DNA from: Eubacteriaceae bacterium Marseille-Q4139 | Lineage (GTDB): Bacteria > Bacillota > Clostridia > Lachnospirales > Lachnospiraceae | Assembly: GCA_018223415.1 (NCBI GenBank) | Contig: JAGTTQ010000001.1 | Span: 2,515,865 to 2,579,864, forward strand | Direction: 5' to 3' | Length of the DNA: 64,000 nucleotides | Made by a program: the position numbers and the translations under genes | In this document: in pieces, positions 8,516 to 18,078 of the stretch | Layout: each line of letters starts with the position of its first letter | How positions within the stretch are numbered: the first letter of the stretch is position 1 | The notes under the pieces: model-generated | What the model saw: the letters and a program-made list of their open reading frames with translations, nothing else | The model's database searches: none | Told to the model about the DNA's origin: nothing

Positions 8516-10192
8516 GTGAAGAACGTGAAAAAACAGAATAGTGACTGTAAGGTCAAAATCATCCCCCTTGGGGGCCTGGAGCAGATCGGAATGAACATGA
8601 CTGCCATCGAATACGACGACAGCATCATTGTCATGGACTGCGGCCTGGCCTTTCCGAGCGACGACATGCTTGGAATTGATCTTGTGATCCCGGACGTGAC
8701 GTATCTGGTGAACAACATTGACAAGGTAAAGGGATTTGTCATTACCCATGGACATGAGGATCACATCGGGGCCATCCCCTACGTCCTCAAGATGGTGAAT
8801 GCCCCGGTTTACGGGACGAAGCTTACCATGGGCTTAATCGAGCACAAGCTAAAAGAAAACAACATGTTAAAAAGCGTGAAGCGGAAGGTGGTAAAGCACG
8901 GCCAGTCCATCAACCTCGGGTGCTTCCGGGTGGAATTCATCAAGATGAACCACAGCATCGAGGATGCGGCTGCCCTCGCCGTTTTCACGCCGGCCGGCAT
9001 CATTTTAAATACAGGTGACTTTAAGATCGACTACACGCCGGTGTTCGGGGACGTGACGGATCTCCAGCGGCTTGCGGAGCTTGGAAAGAAGGGCGTTCTG
9101 GCGCTGATGTGCGACTCCACAAACGCCATCCGCCCCGGCTTTACCATGTCGGAGCGCACCGTCGGAAAGACCTTTGACGCGATTTTCGCAGAGCACAAGC
9201 AGAACCGGATCATCGTCGCCACCTTCGCGTCCAACGTGGACCGGGTGCAGCAGGTCATCAACACGGCCTGCAAGTACGGCAGGAAGGTTGTCATCGAGGG
9301 ACGCAGCATGGTGAACGTCATCGGCACGGCCACCGAGCTTGGATATATCAGTATCCCGGATGGGACGCTTATCGACATCGAGCAGCTTAAGAACTATAAA
9401 GAGGAGGACACGGTTCTCATCACGACGGGAAGCCAGGGCGAGTCCATGGCGGCCCTCTCCAGGATGGCGTCCTCCATGCACCGCAAGGTGTCCATCACGC
9501 CGCGGGACGTGGTTGTTTTAAGCTCCACGCCGATCCCGGGCAATGAAAAGGCCGTTTCCAGGGTTATCAACGAGCTTTCCATGAAGGGGGCGAAGGTGAT
9601 TTCCCAGGATACCCATGTTTCCGGCCATGCCTGCCAGGAGGAGATCAAGTTAATCTACGCTCTTGTGCGGCCGAAATTCTCCCTGCCGATTCACGGCGAG
9701 TACCGTCACCGCATGGCCCAGAGGGATGTTGCGATCTCCATGGGAATCCCCAAGGAGAATGTGGTGATGCTCCACTCCGGCGATGTGCTGGAGATCGGAG
9801 AATCCGGGGCGGAGGTCGTTGACCGCGTGCCGGCCGGCGGCGTCCTTGTGGACGGCTTAGGCGTCGGCGATGTGGGGAACATCGTCTTAAGAGACCGCCA
9901 GAACCTGGCCCAGAACGGCATTATCATCGTCGTTCTGACCCTTGAAAAATACAGCAACCAGCTTCTTGCCGGGCCGGACATCGTCTCCAGGGGCTTCGTC
10001 TATGTGAGGGAGTCGGAGGATCTGATGGAGGAAGCCCAGGCCATCGTGGATCAGGCTGTGGCAGACTGCCTCGACCGCCACGTAAACGACTGGGGCAAGA
10101 TCAAGAACATCGTCCGCGACAGCTTAAGCGATTTCCTCTGGAAGCGGATTAAGAGGAACCCGATGATCCTTCCGATCATCATGGAAGTATAG
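8516..10192 (+). CDS. rnj: Ribonuclease J
   Basis: RNase J is a metallo-beta-lactamase/beta-CASP endo- and 5' exoribonuclease for mRNA decay and rRNA maturation. The zinc motif HGHEDHIG lies near residue 80, followed by NHSIEDA, GDFKID and the beta-CASP region. The C-terminal domain has HSGDVLEIG and RGFVYVRES. I start at GTG 8516, two bases after the fur stop, with GGAGG 8 bases upstream, giving 558 residues as usual; an upstream ATG inside fur has no ribosome site. Overlap of the SD with the fur end suggests coupled translation. Confidence 0.94.
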   Translation: MKNVKKQNSDCKVKIIPLGGLEQIGMNMTAIEYDDSIIVMDCGLAFPSDDMLGIDLVIPDVTYLVNNIDKVKGFVITHGHEDHIGAIPYVLKMVNAPVYGTKLTMGLIEHKLKENNMLKSVKRKVVKHGQSINLGCFRVEFIKMNHSIEDAAALAVFTPAGIILNTGDFKIDYTPVFGDVTDLQRLAELGKKGVLALMCDSTNAIRPGFTMSERTVGKTFDAIFAEHKQNRIIVATFASNVDRVQQVINTACKYGRKVVIEGRSMVNVIGTATELGYISIPDGTLIDIEQLKNYKEEDTVLITTGSQGESMAALSRMASSMHRKVSITPRDVVVLSSTPIPGNEKAVSRVINELSMKGAKVISQDTHVSGHACQEEIKLIYALVRPKFSLPIHGEYRHRMAQRDVAISMGIPKENVVMLHSGDVLEIGESGAEVVDRVPAGGVLVDGLGVGDVGNIVLRDRQNLAQNGIIIVVLTLEKYSNQLLAGPDIVSRGFVYVRESEDLMEEAQAIVDQAVADCLDRHVNDWGKIKNIVRDSLSDFLWKRIKRNPMILPIIMEV

Positions 10193-10250
10193 GAAAGTGA
10201 CAGGCCCGGGGGCATCTGCCCCCGGACAGACGGAAGGCAGAGGATACCAT

Positions 10251-10646
10251 ATGAGCAGGGTAACACGTGAAATCAATAAAATCAGCATAACGGTCATCAG
10301 CATCTCCGGGAAGCTCGTGTTTTACGCGCTTGTCGCTGTTCTTCTTGTGGTTGGAGCCGAAAAGGGCTATGAATTCGGCCACAGCATTTTCTTTTCCCCC
10401 GGCATGGAGGCGGCGCCGGGAACCGACAAGACCTTCCGCTTAACGGGCGAGGAGTCCGTCCGCGAGGTGGGGCGCCTTCTCGAGGAGGCCGGCCTGATCA
10501 GGGATAGCAACGCGTTTTCGATCCAGGCCTTCTGCTACGAATATGAGGTTCAGGCGGGGGAGTTTAAGCTTAACACCTCCATGACCTCAAAGGAGATTAT
10601 TTCTGCGCTGGAGGAAACCTCCGGGGAAGGGACGGAGGCCGGATGA
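10251..10646 (+). CDS. MltG/YceG-like membrane protein without catalytic domain
   Basis: The 131-residue protein has one membrane helix (about 23-42) and an extracytoplasmic part. VREVGRLLEEAGLIRDSNAFSIQAFCYEYEVQAGEFKLNTSMTSKEIISALEE resembles the LysM-like N-terminal domain of the endolytic transglycosylase MltG. The catalytic domain with its essential glutamate is absent. It occupies the place of mltG (yrrL) between the ireB-ruvX-DUF1292 block and trmR in the Bacillus order, which supports the assignment. It may be a non-enzymatic remnant or adaptor. The ATG at 10251 has GGCAGAGG upstream, and its stop overlaps the trmR start. Confidence 0.75.
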   Translation: MSRVTREINKISITVISISGKLVFYALVAVLLVVGAEKGYEFGHSIFFSPGMEAAPGTDKTFRLTGEESVREVGRLLEEAGLIRDSNAFSIQAFCYEYEVQAGEFKLNTSMTSKEIISALEETSGEGTEAG

Positions 10647-11368
10647 TTACTGACGAACGAATTACTGCTTATATTCATTCCCTGGATTCCGGGGACGGGA
10701 TTCTCTGCGATGAAATAGCGAGAGAGGCAGCCGGCTCCTGTGTGCCGATTATCCGCAGGGAGACGGCTGCCCTTTTAAAAGCCATGGTGGCGTTAAAGCA
10801 GCCAAAAAACATCCTCGAGGTGGGGACGGCCGTGGGGTATTCTGCCCTTTTGATGGCCCGCGTCATGCCGGAGACTGCCCATATTACCACCATTGAAAAA
10901 TTTGAAAAGCGGATCCCCATCGCCAGGGAGAATTTCCGGCGGGCGGGAGCCGAAGACAGGATTACGCTGCTGGAAGGCGATGCCGGGGAGATCCTTGCCG
11001 GCCTTTCCGGCAATTTTGATTTTATATTCATGGATGCAGCCAAGGGACAGTATTTGAACTGGCTGCCGGATATCGTGAGGCTTCTGCCTGCGGGCGGGCT
11101 TTTGATGTCCGACAACGTGCTCCAGGGAGGCTCCCTTGTGGAGTCCCGGTACGCGGTGGAGCGGCGCGACAGGACGATTCACGCCAGGATGCGGGAATAC
11201 CTGTATGCGCTGACCCATATGGAGGAGTTTGAGACGAGCGTGGTTCCCATCGGGGACGGCGTGGCTCTAAGTGTCAGAAGAGAAAGGAATCGGAATGAGA
11301 AAGACGGAGCTTCTGCTTCCTGCGGGGAGCCTGGATGTTTTAAAGACGGCGGTCATCTACGGGGCTGA
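10643..11368 (+). CDS. trmR: tRNA 5-hydroxyuridine O-methyltransferase (TrmR-like)
   Basis: This is a class I SAM O-methyltransferase of the YrrM/TrmR type, which in Bacillus methylates 5-hydroxyuridine at tRNA position 34 to 5-methoxyuridine. Motif I ILEVGTAVGYSALLMA (about 52-67) and FIFMDAAKGQY (about 128-138) are clear. The ATG overlaps the preceding stop. The downstream U32 gene encodes the hydroxylation partner, so the two act in one pathway. Oddity: the family normally ends near GDGVALSV, but here no stop occurs and the frame runs about 28 residues further, overlapping the next gene by 74 bases. Confidence 0.87.
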   Translation: MITDERITAYIHSLDSGDGILCDEIAREAAGSCVPIIRRETAALLKAMVALKQPKNILEVGTAVGYSALLMARVMPETAHITTIEKFEKRIPIARENFRRAGAEDRITLLEGDAGEILAGLSGNFDFIFMDAAKGQYLNWLPDIVRLLPAGGLLMSDNVLQGGSLVESRYAVERRDRTIHARMREYLYALTHMEEFETSVVPIGDGVALSVRRERNRNEKDGASASCGEPGCFKDGGHLRG

Positions 11369-12521
11369 CGCCGTTTATCTTGGCGGAGAGGCCTTCGGGC
11401 TCAGGGCCAAGGCGAAGAATTTTACAAATGAGGAGATCAAAGAGGGCATCGCCTTTGCACACGCCCGCGGCGTCAAGGTGTACATCACGGCCAATATCCT
11501 GGCCCACAACGGCGACCTGCCCGGCGTGGAGGCGTATTTTAAGGAGCTTTCTGAGATCCGGCCGGATGCGCTCATCATTTCCGATCCCGGCGTTTTCATG
11601 ATCGCAAGGCGCGTCCTTCCGGACATGGAAATCCACATCAGCACCCAGGCCAATAATACCAATTACGGTACCTATAACTTCTGGTACGGCCTCGGCGCAA
11701 AGCGGGTGGTGACGGCCAGAGAGCTTTCGTTAAAGGAGATTCGGGAGATCCGGGAGAACATCCCGGAGGACATGGAAATCGAGAGCTTTATCCACGGCGC
11801 CATGTGCATCTCCTATTCGGGACGCTGCCTTTTAAGCAATTTCTTTACGGGGCGCGACGCCAACCAGGGCGCCTGCACCCATCCCTGCCGCTGGAAATAC
11901 GCGGTGGTGGAGGAGACCAGGCCCGGCGAGTATATGCCGGTCTACGAGAATGAGAGAGGGACGTTCCTGTTCAACTCCAAGGATCTCTGCATGATCGAGC
12001 ATGTGCCGGAAATGATCGAGGCCGGCATCGACAGCTTTAAAATCGAGGGGCGCATGAAGACGGCGCTCTACGCGGCCACGGTGGCGCGGACATACCGAAA
12101 GGCCATCGACGATTATCTGGAAAGCCCGGAAACGTACCGGGCCAATATGGAGTGGTACAAGGAAGAGATCGGCAAGTGCACCTACCGGGAGTTTACGACG
12201 GGCTTTTACTTCGGAAAGCCCACGGAGGAAATGCAGATCTACAACAACAGCACGTATGTGAAAAATTACATCTATCTGGGCACCGTCGAGGAAAAGGACG
12301 GGCGCGGCTTTGCAAAAATCGAGCAGAAAAACAAGTTTTCCGTCGGCGAGACCATTGAAATCATGAAGCCGGACGGACGGAACATCGAAGTGCAGGTTTG
12401 CGGTATTTTCAATGAAGACGGAGAGCCCAGGGAGAGCGCGCCCCATCCGAAGGAGGTCCTTTACGTGGATCTTTCCGGGGAGGCAGATGTTTACGATATT
12501 CTGAGGAAGAAAGACGAGTAA
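11295..12521 (+). CDS. trhP: U32 peptidase-family tRNA hydroxylation protein (TrhP-like)
   Basis: This 408-residue U32-family protein begins ELLLPAGSLDVLKTAVIYGADAVYLGGEAFGLRAKAKNF. It contains the signature region ESFIHGAMCISYSGRCLLSNFFTGRDANQGACTHPCRWKY with the cysteines expected to bind an Fe-S cluster. TrhP (YrrO in Bacillus) forms 5-hydroxyuridine at tRNA position 34 from a prephenate-derived pathway; TrmR next door methylates the product. I chose ATG 11295 (AAAGGAATCGG upstream) over a start 24 bases earlier. The companion YrrN/TrhP1 copy of Bacillus is missing. Confidence 0.88.
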   Translation: MRKTELLLPAGSLDVLKTAVIYGADAVYLGGEAFGLRAKAKNFTNEEIKEGIAFAHARGVKVYITANILAHNGDLPGVEAYFKELSEIRPDALIISDPGVFMIARRVLPDMEIHISTQANNTNYGTYNFWYGLGAKRVVTARELSLKEIREIRENIPEDMEIESFIHGAMCISYSGRCLLSNFFTGRDANQGACTHPCRWKYAVVEETRPGEYMPVYENERGTFLFNSKDLCMIEHVPEMIEAGIDSFKIEGRMKTALYAATVARTYRKAIDDYLESPETYRANMEWYKEEIGKCTYREFTTGFYFGKPTEEMQIYNNSTYVKNYIYLGTVEEKDGRGFAKIEQKNKFSVGETIEIMKPDGRNIEVQVCGIFNEDGEPRESAPHPKEVLYVDLSGEADVYDILRKKDE

Positions 12522-12548
12522 GCGTGAAGGCGGAAGGGAGATGACGAA

Positions 12549-13370
12549 ATGGCGGTATTATTTGGCTGTCTCAGTGCGATGTGCCTGGTGTATTACGGGG
12601 TTATCGCGGCATATTCCGGCATCCGGACGGCGTTTTCGTCCATCTGGCTGATCCTCGCGGCCGTTTTGGCCGTCATGGCTGTTCTCTGCCGTCTTTACAG
12701 CCGCTTTAAGGACAGGATCCCCCTTTCCGTCACGGTTACGGCCGTCACGGCGGCAGCGGCGTTTTTTGCTGTGTTTGTGATCGTGGAGGCGGCCATGGGA
12801 ACCCAGTTTTTCTCAAGCGGGAAGCGGAGCGTGGACTATGTGATTGTCCTCGGGACGCAGGTTAAGGGAGAGACACTGAGCCGTTCTCTGGAATACCGGA
12901 TGGAGACGGCCGTCCGCTACGCGAAGATCCACCCCAACACGGTGTTCATCCTTTCCGGCGGCAAGGGGAAGGGCGAAGATGTGTCAGAGGCCTTTGCCAT
13001 GTACGAGTACATGAAGGCGAACGGGATCCCCGAATACCAGATGATCCTGGAAGAACAGTCGACAAGTACTTACGAAAACCTTGTGTACAGCCGGCTTTTG
13101 ATTGCAGAGCGGGAGGAGGACAGGCGGACGACAATCCGCGACGTGATGAGCGCGGCCGGGTATCTTTCGCCGCCGGATGAGGAAGTGCAGATCCATGTGG
13201 GGATCATCACCAGCAATTTCCACATGCTGCGCGCCAAGGGCATTGCAAAAAAGGTGGGGATTTCGGATCCCTACGGCATCTGTGCCAAATCCGATCCCGT
13301 TTTGTTCCTGCATCTGTGCGTGCGGGAGTGCTTTGCAATTTTAAAAGATAAATTTGTGGGCAACATGTAG
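12549..13370 (+). CDS. DUF218 (YdcF/SanA-like) membrane protein
   Basis: The 273 residues contain three N-terminal membrane helices (about 3-22, 30-48 and 57-80) followed by a DUF218 domain: DYVIVLGTQVKGETLSRSLEYRMETAV, ILSGGKGKGEDVSEA, STSTYENLVYSR and ITSNFHMLRA. Proteins of this family (YdcF, SanA, ElyC) have been tied to envelope integrity and cell-wall synthesis, but the biochemical reaction is not established. The ribosome site GGAAGGGAG precedes the ATG. It stands alone between trhP and the M16 peptidase. Confidence 0.88.
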   Translation: MAVLFGCLSAMCLVYYGVIAAYSGIRTAFSSIWLILAAVLAVMAVLCRLYSRFKDRIPLSVTVTAVTAAAAFFAVFVIVEAAMGTQFFSSGKRSVDYVIVLGTQVKGETLSRSLEYRMETAVRYAKIHPNTVFILSGGKGKGEDVSEAFAMYEYMKANGIPEYQMILEEQSTSTYENLVYSRLLIAEREEDRRTTIRDVMSAAGYLSPPDEEVQIHVGIITSNFHMLRAKGIAKKVGISDPYGICAKSDPVLFLHLCVRECFAILKDKFVGNM

Positions 13371-13472
13371 GATAGAAGGAAAGCTGCGCCGGAAAAGGCG
13401 CGGCGCCGGCCCGGACGGCCGCTTTGGCTGCGGGCTGCGGCAGAACATTACAGCAAGAAAGGATTCAGGTTT

Positions 13473-16421
13473 ATGGAAAGCAGACAGAGGGAACTGGAAG
13501 AGCTGATGGAGTACCGGCTCTTGGAAACCAGGGAAATCAGGGAGTTAAATGCCGTCGGGTATATTCTTGAGCATAAAAAGTGCGGCGCAAAAGTGTTTTT
13601 GATGGATACGGACGATGACAACAAGGTGTTTTTCATCGGCTTTCGGACACCGCCGGCCGACAGCACCGGCGTGCCGCATATTCTGGAGCATACCGTCCTC
13701 TGCGGTTCGGATAAATTCCCGGTGAAGGATCCGTTTGTGGAGCTGGTGAAGGGGTCTTTAAATACCTTCTTAAATGCGATGACGTATCCCGACAAGACGG
13801 TGTACCCCATTGCGAGCTGCAACGACGCGGATTTCCAGAACCTGATGGACGTGTACATGGATGCCGTCTTAAATCCCAGGATCGGGAAGGAAGAGAAGAT
13901 CTTCATGCAGGAGGGCTGGCACTATGAGCTGGAGTCGCCGGAGGCGGATCTGACATACAACGGCGTCGTCTACAATGAGATGAAGGGCGTCTTTTCCTCG
14001 CCGGAAAGCGTCCTGGATCGGTACACGCGCCATGTGCTGTTTCCCGATACCTGCTATGGCTATGAGTCCGGCGGCGACCCGGAGGAGATCGTGAAGCTCT
14101 CCTACGAGGCGTATCTGGATTTTTATAAAAAGTATTACCATCCGTCCAACAGCTATATCTACCTCTACGGGAACATGGATATGGCGGAAAAGCTCCGGTA
14201 TTTGGATCGGGAATACCTGAGCAAATACGAGAAAAAAGAGATTGATTCGGAGATCCGTCTCCAGAAGCCCTTTGAAAGGCCGGTGGAGCAGGAATTTTTC
14301 TACTCCGTCACCGATTCGGAGCCGACGGAACATGCCGCCTACCTTTCCGTGAACACGGCGGCCGGAAACGAGCTTTCGCCGAAGGAGTATATCGCGTTCC
14401 AGGTTCTCGAGTATGTGCTTTTGGATGCGCCGGGTGCGCCGCTTAAGCAGGCGCTTCTCGATGCCGGCATTGGAAACGACATCATGGGCGGCTACGAAAA
14501 CGGGATTCTCCAGCCGTATTTTTCCATCATCGCAAAGAATGCCGACAGGGAGCAGAAGAGTGAATTCCTGGCCGTCGTCAAAGGCGCTTTGAGGAAGTTA
14601 ATTTATCAGGGGCTTGATAAAAGGAGCGTCCTGGCCGGCATCAACTACTATGAATTCCAGTACCGGGAGGCGGACTTCGGTTCGGCGCCCAAGGGGCTTA
14701 TGTACGGGCTTCAGTGCCTGGACAGCTGGCTTTACGGCGGCGACCCGATGATGCACTTAGAGTACGAGGAGACCTTTCAGGCGTTAAAGGAAGGCGCGGA
14801 AAACGGGTATTTTGAGGAGTTAATCAGGATGCACCTTCTCGACAATCCATTCGAGGCCGTTGTGACGGTGAGCCCCGAGCGGAACCTGACGGCAAAGATG
14901 GAGGCGGAGACAGCCGGGCGCCTTGCAGAATACAAAAAGAGCCTGAGCAAAGAAGAGATTGAGGCCCTTGTACAGAAGACAAAGGAATTAAAGAAGTATC
15001 AGGAGGAACCGTCGCCCAAAGAGGATCTGGAGAAAATCCCGATGTTAAAGCGGGAGGACATCCGGAAGGAGGCGGAAGAGCCTGTTTTTGAGGAGCTTAA
15101 AATCGAAGAGATCCCGGTGATCCGCCATTCGATGTTTTCGGGCGGCATCGGTTATCTGAAGGTCTTGTTCAATACGAACCGGGTGTGCCAGGAGGATCTC
15201 CCCTATGTGGGGCTTTTGAAGTCCGTCCTCGGCTATGTTAGCACCGGGCGTCACAGCTACGCCGATCTGACGACAGAGATTTTCTTAAACAGCGGCGGCG
15301 TGACCTTCGGCGTGACGTCCTATCCCGATCTTCGCACCGGCGGCTTTACCGGCGTGTTCGCTGCCAGCGTGCGGGTGCTTTATGAAAAGCTGGACTTTGG
15401 CTTTGAGATCCTGTCTGAGATTTTTACCGAGTCCATTCTCGACGATCAGAAGCGGCTTAAGGAAATTTTAGATGAGGCGAAGTCGAAGGCCCAGATGAAG
15501 CTTTTAAACGGAGGCCATTCGGCTGCCGTCGCCAGGGCCACCTCCTATTTTTCCGACACGTCCTATTATAACGACATGACAGGCGGGATCGGCTATTATG
15601 AATTCCTGGAGGGATGCGTCCGGGATTTCGACGGGAAGAAAGAAGAAATTATCGCCGGGCTCCGCCGCGTCATGGGACAGCTTTTTGTGAGAGAAAACAT
15701 GGTTGTGAGCTATACGGCTGACAACAAGGGCTTTGCAAGGCTCCCGGATGCCATGAAAAAGCTGGCTGACAGCCTTCCGGCAGGAAGTGGAACCGTCTAT
15801 GGGTTCCGTGCGCCGAGGGAGAATAAGAACGAGGGCTTTACGACGGCCTCCAAGGTCAACTACGCCGCCAGGTGCGGTACCTACGCCGGGAGCCGCTATG
15901 CCTATACCGGGGCGCTCCGGATCTTAAAGATCATGTTAAGCTATGACTATCTCTGGCTCAACATCCGCGTAAAGGGCGGCGCATACGGCTGCATGAGCAG
16001 CGTCGGCCGCACGGGAGAGGGGTATTTTGTCTCCTACCGCGACCCCAACGTAAAGGAGAGCAACGAGATTTATGAAGGAATCCCGGAATATCTCGAGCAG
16101 TTTGATGCCGATGAGCGGGACATGACGAAGTTTGTCATCGGAACCATCAGCGAGCTGGATACGCCGCTGACGCCGTCCCTGCGGGGGGCCAGGGGCCTTT
16201 CGGCCTGGTATTCCGGCGTGACGAAGGAGATGCTCCAGAAGGAGCGGGATGAAATCCTTTCGGTGACGGCAGAAGATATCCGCGCGTTAGGCGGGCTTGT
16301 CCGGGAGATTTTAAATACGGGAGCCGTCTGCGCCATCGGAAGCGAGGAGAAAATCCAAAATGCCGGAAACATGTTTAAGACCGTCCGGCCGTTATTCTCG
16401 GGCGCCGCAGACGCAGAGTAA
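13473..16421 (+). CDS. M16C insulinase-family zinc metallopeptidase (PreP-like)
   Basis: The 982-residue protein has the full four-domain size of the M16C (presequence protease/falcilysin) group. The inverted zinc motif HILEHTVLCGSDKFP (HxxEH at about residue 69) is followed by the downstream glutamate region YNEMKGVFSSPE. The C-terminal half carries the typical R/Y-containing segment VKGGAYGCMSSVGRTGEGYFVSYRDPN. It degrades unstructured peptides inside a closed chamber. No signal peptide is visible, so it should be cytosolic. RBS AAGAAAGGATT precedes the ATG; era starts 15 bases after its stop. Confidence 0.93.
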   Translation: MESRQRELEELMEYRLLETREIRELNAVGYILEHKKCGAKVFLMDTDDDNKVFFIGFRTPPADSTGVPHILEHTVLCGSDKFPVKDPFVELVKGSLNTFLNAMTYPDKTVYPIASCNDADFQNLMDVYMDAVLNPRIGKEEKIFMQEGWHYELESPEADLTYNGVVYNEMKGVFSSPESVLDRYTRHVLFPDTCYGYESGGDPEEIVKLSYEAYLDFYKKYYHPSNSYIYLYGNMDMAEKLRYLDREYLSKYEKKEIDSEIRLQKPFERPVEQEFFYSVTDSEPTEHAAYLSVNTAAGNELSPKEYIAFQVLEYVLLDAPGAPLKQALLDAGIGNDIMGGYENGILQPYFSIIAKNADREQKSEFLAVVKGALRKLIYQGLDKRSVLAGINYYEFQYREADFGSAPKGLMYGLQCLDSWLYGGDPMMHLEYEETFQALKEGAENGYFEELIRMHLLDNPFEAVVTVSPERNLTAKMEAETAGRLAEYKKSLSKEEIEALVQKTKELKKYQEEPSPKEDLEKIPMLKREDIRKEAEEPVFEELKIEEIPVIRHSMFSGGIGYLKVLFNTNRVCQEDLPYVGLLKSVLGYVSTGRHSYADLTTEIFLNSGGVTFGVTSYPDLRTGGFTGVFAASVRVLYEKLDFGFEILSEIFTESILDDQKRLKEILDEAKSKAQMKLLNGGHSAAVARATSYFSDTSYYNDMTGGIGYYEFLEGCVRDFDGKKEEIIAGLRRVMGQLFVRENMVVSYTADNKGFARLPDAMKKLADSLPAGSGTVYGFRAPRENKNEGFTTASKVNYAARCGTYAGSRYAYTGALRILKIMLSYDYLWLNIRVKGGAYGCMSSVGRTGEGYFVSYRDPNVKESNEIYEGIPEYLEQFDADERDMTKFVIGTISELDTPLTPSLRGARGLSAWYSGVTKEMLQKERDEILSVTAEDIRALGGLVREILNTGAVCAIGSEEKIQNAGNMFKTVRPLFSGAADAE

Positions 16422-16436
16422 GACAAAGGAGAAAGC

Positions 16437-17339
16437 ATGAAGCAGAAATATAAATCCGGCTTTGTGACGTTAATCGGCCGGCCCAACGTGGGGAAGTCCA
16501 CGTTAATGAACCACCTGATCGGGCAGAAAATCGCCATCACGTCGGAAAAGCCCCAGACCACCAGGAACCGGATCCAGACGGTTTACACCGATGAAAAGGG
16601 ACAGATCATTTTCTTGGACACGCCGGGCATCCACAAGGCGAAAAACAAGCTGGGCGAGTACATGGTGAGCGTGGCCGAGCATACGCTTAAAGAGGTGGAC
16701 GTGATTTTATGGCTGGTGGAGCCGGGAACCTATATCGGCGCCGGCGAACAGCAGATTTTAAAGATTTTATCGCGGGTGAAGACGCCGGTTTTCCTTGTCA
16801 TCAACAAGATTGACACGGTAAAGAAGGAAGACATTATTAAGGCCATCGAGGCCTATAAGGATGTGTACCGGTTCGCTGAAATCATCCCGGTTTCGGCCAT
16901 GAAAAAGACAAATACGGACACCTTGATCCACACGATTTTCCAGTACCTGCCGGAAGGGCCGCAGTATTACGACGAGGACACGGTGACGGACCAGCCCATG
17001 CGCCAGATTGCCGCGGAGTTAATCAGGGAGAAGGCGCTTAGGCTTTTGTCGGATGAGATCCCCCACGGCATCGCCGTCGTCATTGAGAAGATGTCCGAGC
17101 GGGACAACGGGATTTTTGACATCGAGGCCACCATTGTCTGCGAGCGGGATTCCCACAAGGGCATCATCATCGGAAAGGGCGGCGCCATGTTGAAGAAGAT
17201 CGGCACGGCCGCCAGGATTGAGATTGAGAACCTGATGGATGCGAAGGTGAACTTAAAGCTCTGGGTCAAGGTTCGGAAGGAATGGCGGGACAGCGAGTTA
17301 TATATCAAGAATTATGGCTACGACAAGAGGGACATCTGA
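16437..17339 (+). CDS. era: Ribosome-assembly GTPase Era
   Basis: Era binds the 3' end of 16S rRNA through a KH domain and couples 30S maturation to GTP. Motifs seen are G1 GRPNVGKST (about 12-20), G2 TTRNR, G3 DTPGIHK, G4 NKID and the C-terminal KH segment ERDSHKGIIIGKGGAMLKKIG. The 300-residue length is canonical. It is preceded by AAAGGAG and followed 14 bases later by recO, a pairing common in bacteria. Confidence 0.97.
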   Translation: MKQKYKSGFVTLIGRPNVGKSTLMNHLIGQKIAITSEKPQTTRNRIQTVYTDEKGQIIFLDTPGIHKAKNKLGEYMVSVAEHTLKEVDVILWLVEPGTYIGAGEQQILKILSRVKTPVFLVINKIDTVKKEDIIKAIEAYKDVYRFAEIIPVSAMKKTNTDTLIHTIFQYLPEGPQYYDEDTVTDQPMRQIAAELIREKALRLLSDEIPHGIAVVIEKMSERDNGIFDIEATIVCERDSHKGIIIGKGGAMLKKIGTAARIEIENLMDAKVNLKLWVKVRKEWRDSELYIKNYGYDKRDI

Positions 17340-17353
17340 CAGAGGGATGATTC

Positions 17354-18007
17354 ATGAGGGAACAGGTAAGCGCCGCCGGCATGGTTTTAAAGGCATCGCC
17401 GGTGGGGGAATATGACAGGCGGCTTGTGATCCTGACGCGGGAATTCGGGAAGATCACGGCTTTTGCCAGAGGGGCCAGGCGGCCGGGGAACAGCCTGATG
17501 GCCGTCTCGAACCCGTTTGTGTTCGGGAAGTTCCTGCTCTATGAGGGGCGCGACGCCTACACGCTTGCCGGCGCGGAGGTGAAGAATTACTTCATCGAGA
17601 TTGCCGGGGACGTGGAGGCGGCCTGCTATGGCTCGTATTTCCTGGAGTTTGCCGATTACTACGGCAGGGAGGGGATCGAGGCGGAGGAGACCTTAAAGCT
17701 CCTTTACCAGTCCATGCGGGCGCTTTTAAATGAAAAGCTCCCGAACCGGCTGGTGAAGGCGGTGTTTGAGCTAAAGCTCATGGAGATCAACGGCGAGTAT
17801 TTTGAGGAGCTGTCCGGGAACCTGGATCCGTCTACGCGGTACGCCTGGGAGTTTGTTCTGGCGTCGCCGGTGGAAAAGCTCTATACGTTTGCCCTCTCCG
17901 ACCAGGTGCTTTTGGAGTTTTCCAGGTGTGTGGAGGAAAATAAGCGGAGATTTGTTGATAAAACCTTCCATTCCCTTGACATTTTGCAGGTTCTTGTGGA
18001 TAATTAG
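17354..18007 (+). CDS. recO: DNA repair protein RecO
   Basis: RecO helps load RecA at SSB-coated gaps in the RecFOR pathway. The N-terminal OB fold is recognisable (GMVLKASPVGEYDRRLVILTREFGKITAFARGARRPGNSL), followed by the helical domain with FAYYG-like and LKLLYQSMRALL segments. At 217 residues it is shorter than most RecO proteins (about 240-260), and the Cys4 zinc motif found in some members is missing, but nothing looks frame-shifted. Start ATG 17354 follows AGAGGGATG. Confidence 0.92.
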   Translation: MREQVSAAGMVLKASPVGEYDRRLVILTREFGKITAFARGARRPGNSLMAVSNPFVFGKFLLYEGRDAYTLAGAEVKNYFIEIAGDVEAACYGSYFLEFADYYGREGIEAEETLKLLYQSMRALLNEKLPNRLVKAVFELKLMEINGEYFEELSGNLDPSTRYAWEFVLASPVEKLYTFALSDQVLLEFSRCVEENKRRFVDKTFHSLDILQVLVDN

Positions 18008-18078
18008 AAATATCTATGCTTCCGGCAGCCGCCGCGGCTTAAAGGGGCAGCATCCTGTTTGCAGGAGGAAAGAAAAAC

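Noticed and set aside
10206..10225. CCGGGGGC/GCCCCCGG hairpin after RNase J as an intrinsic terminator
   Set aside because: The 8-bp stem is perfect but no U-run follows and the next gene is in the same syntenic block; more likely an mRNA hairpin.
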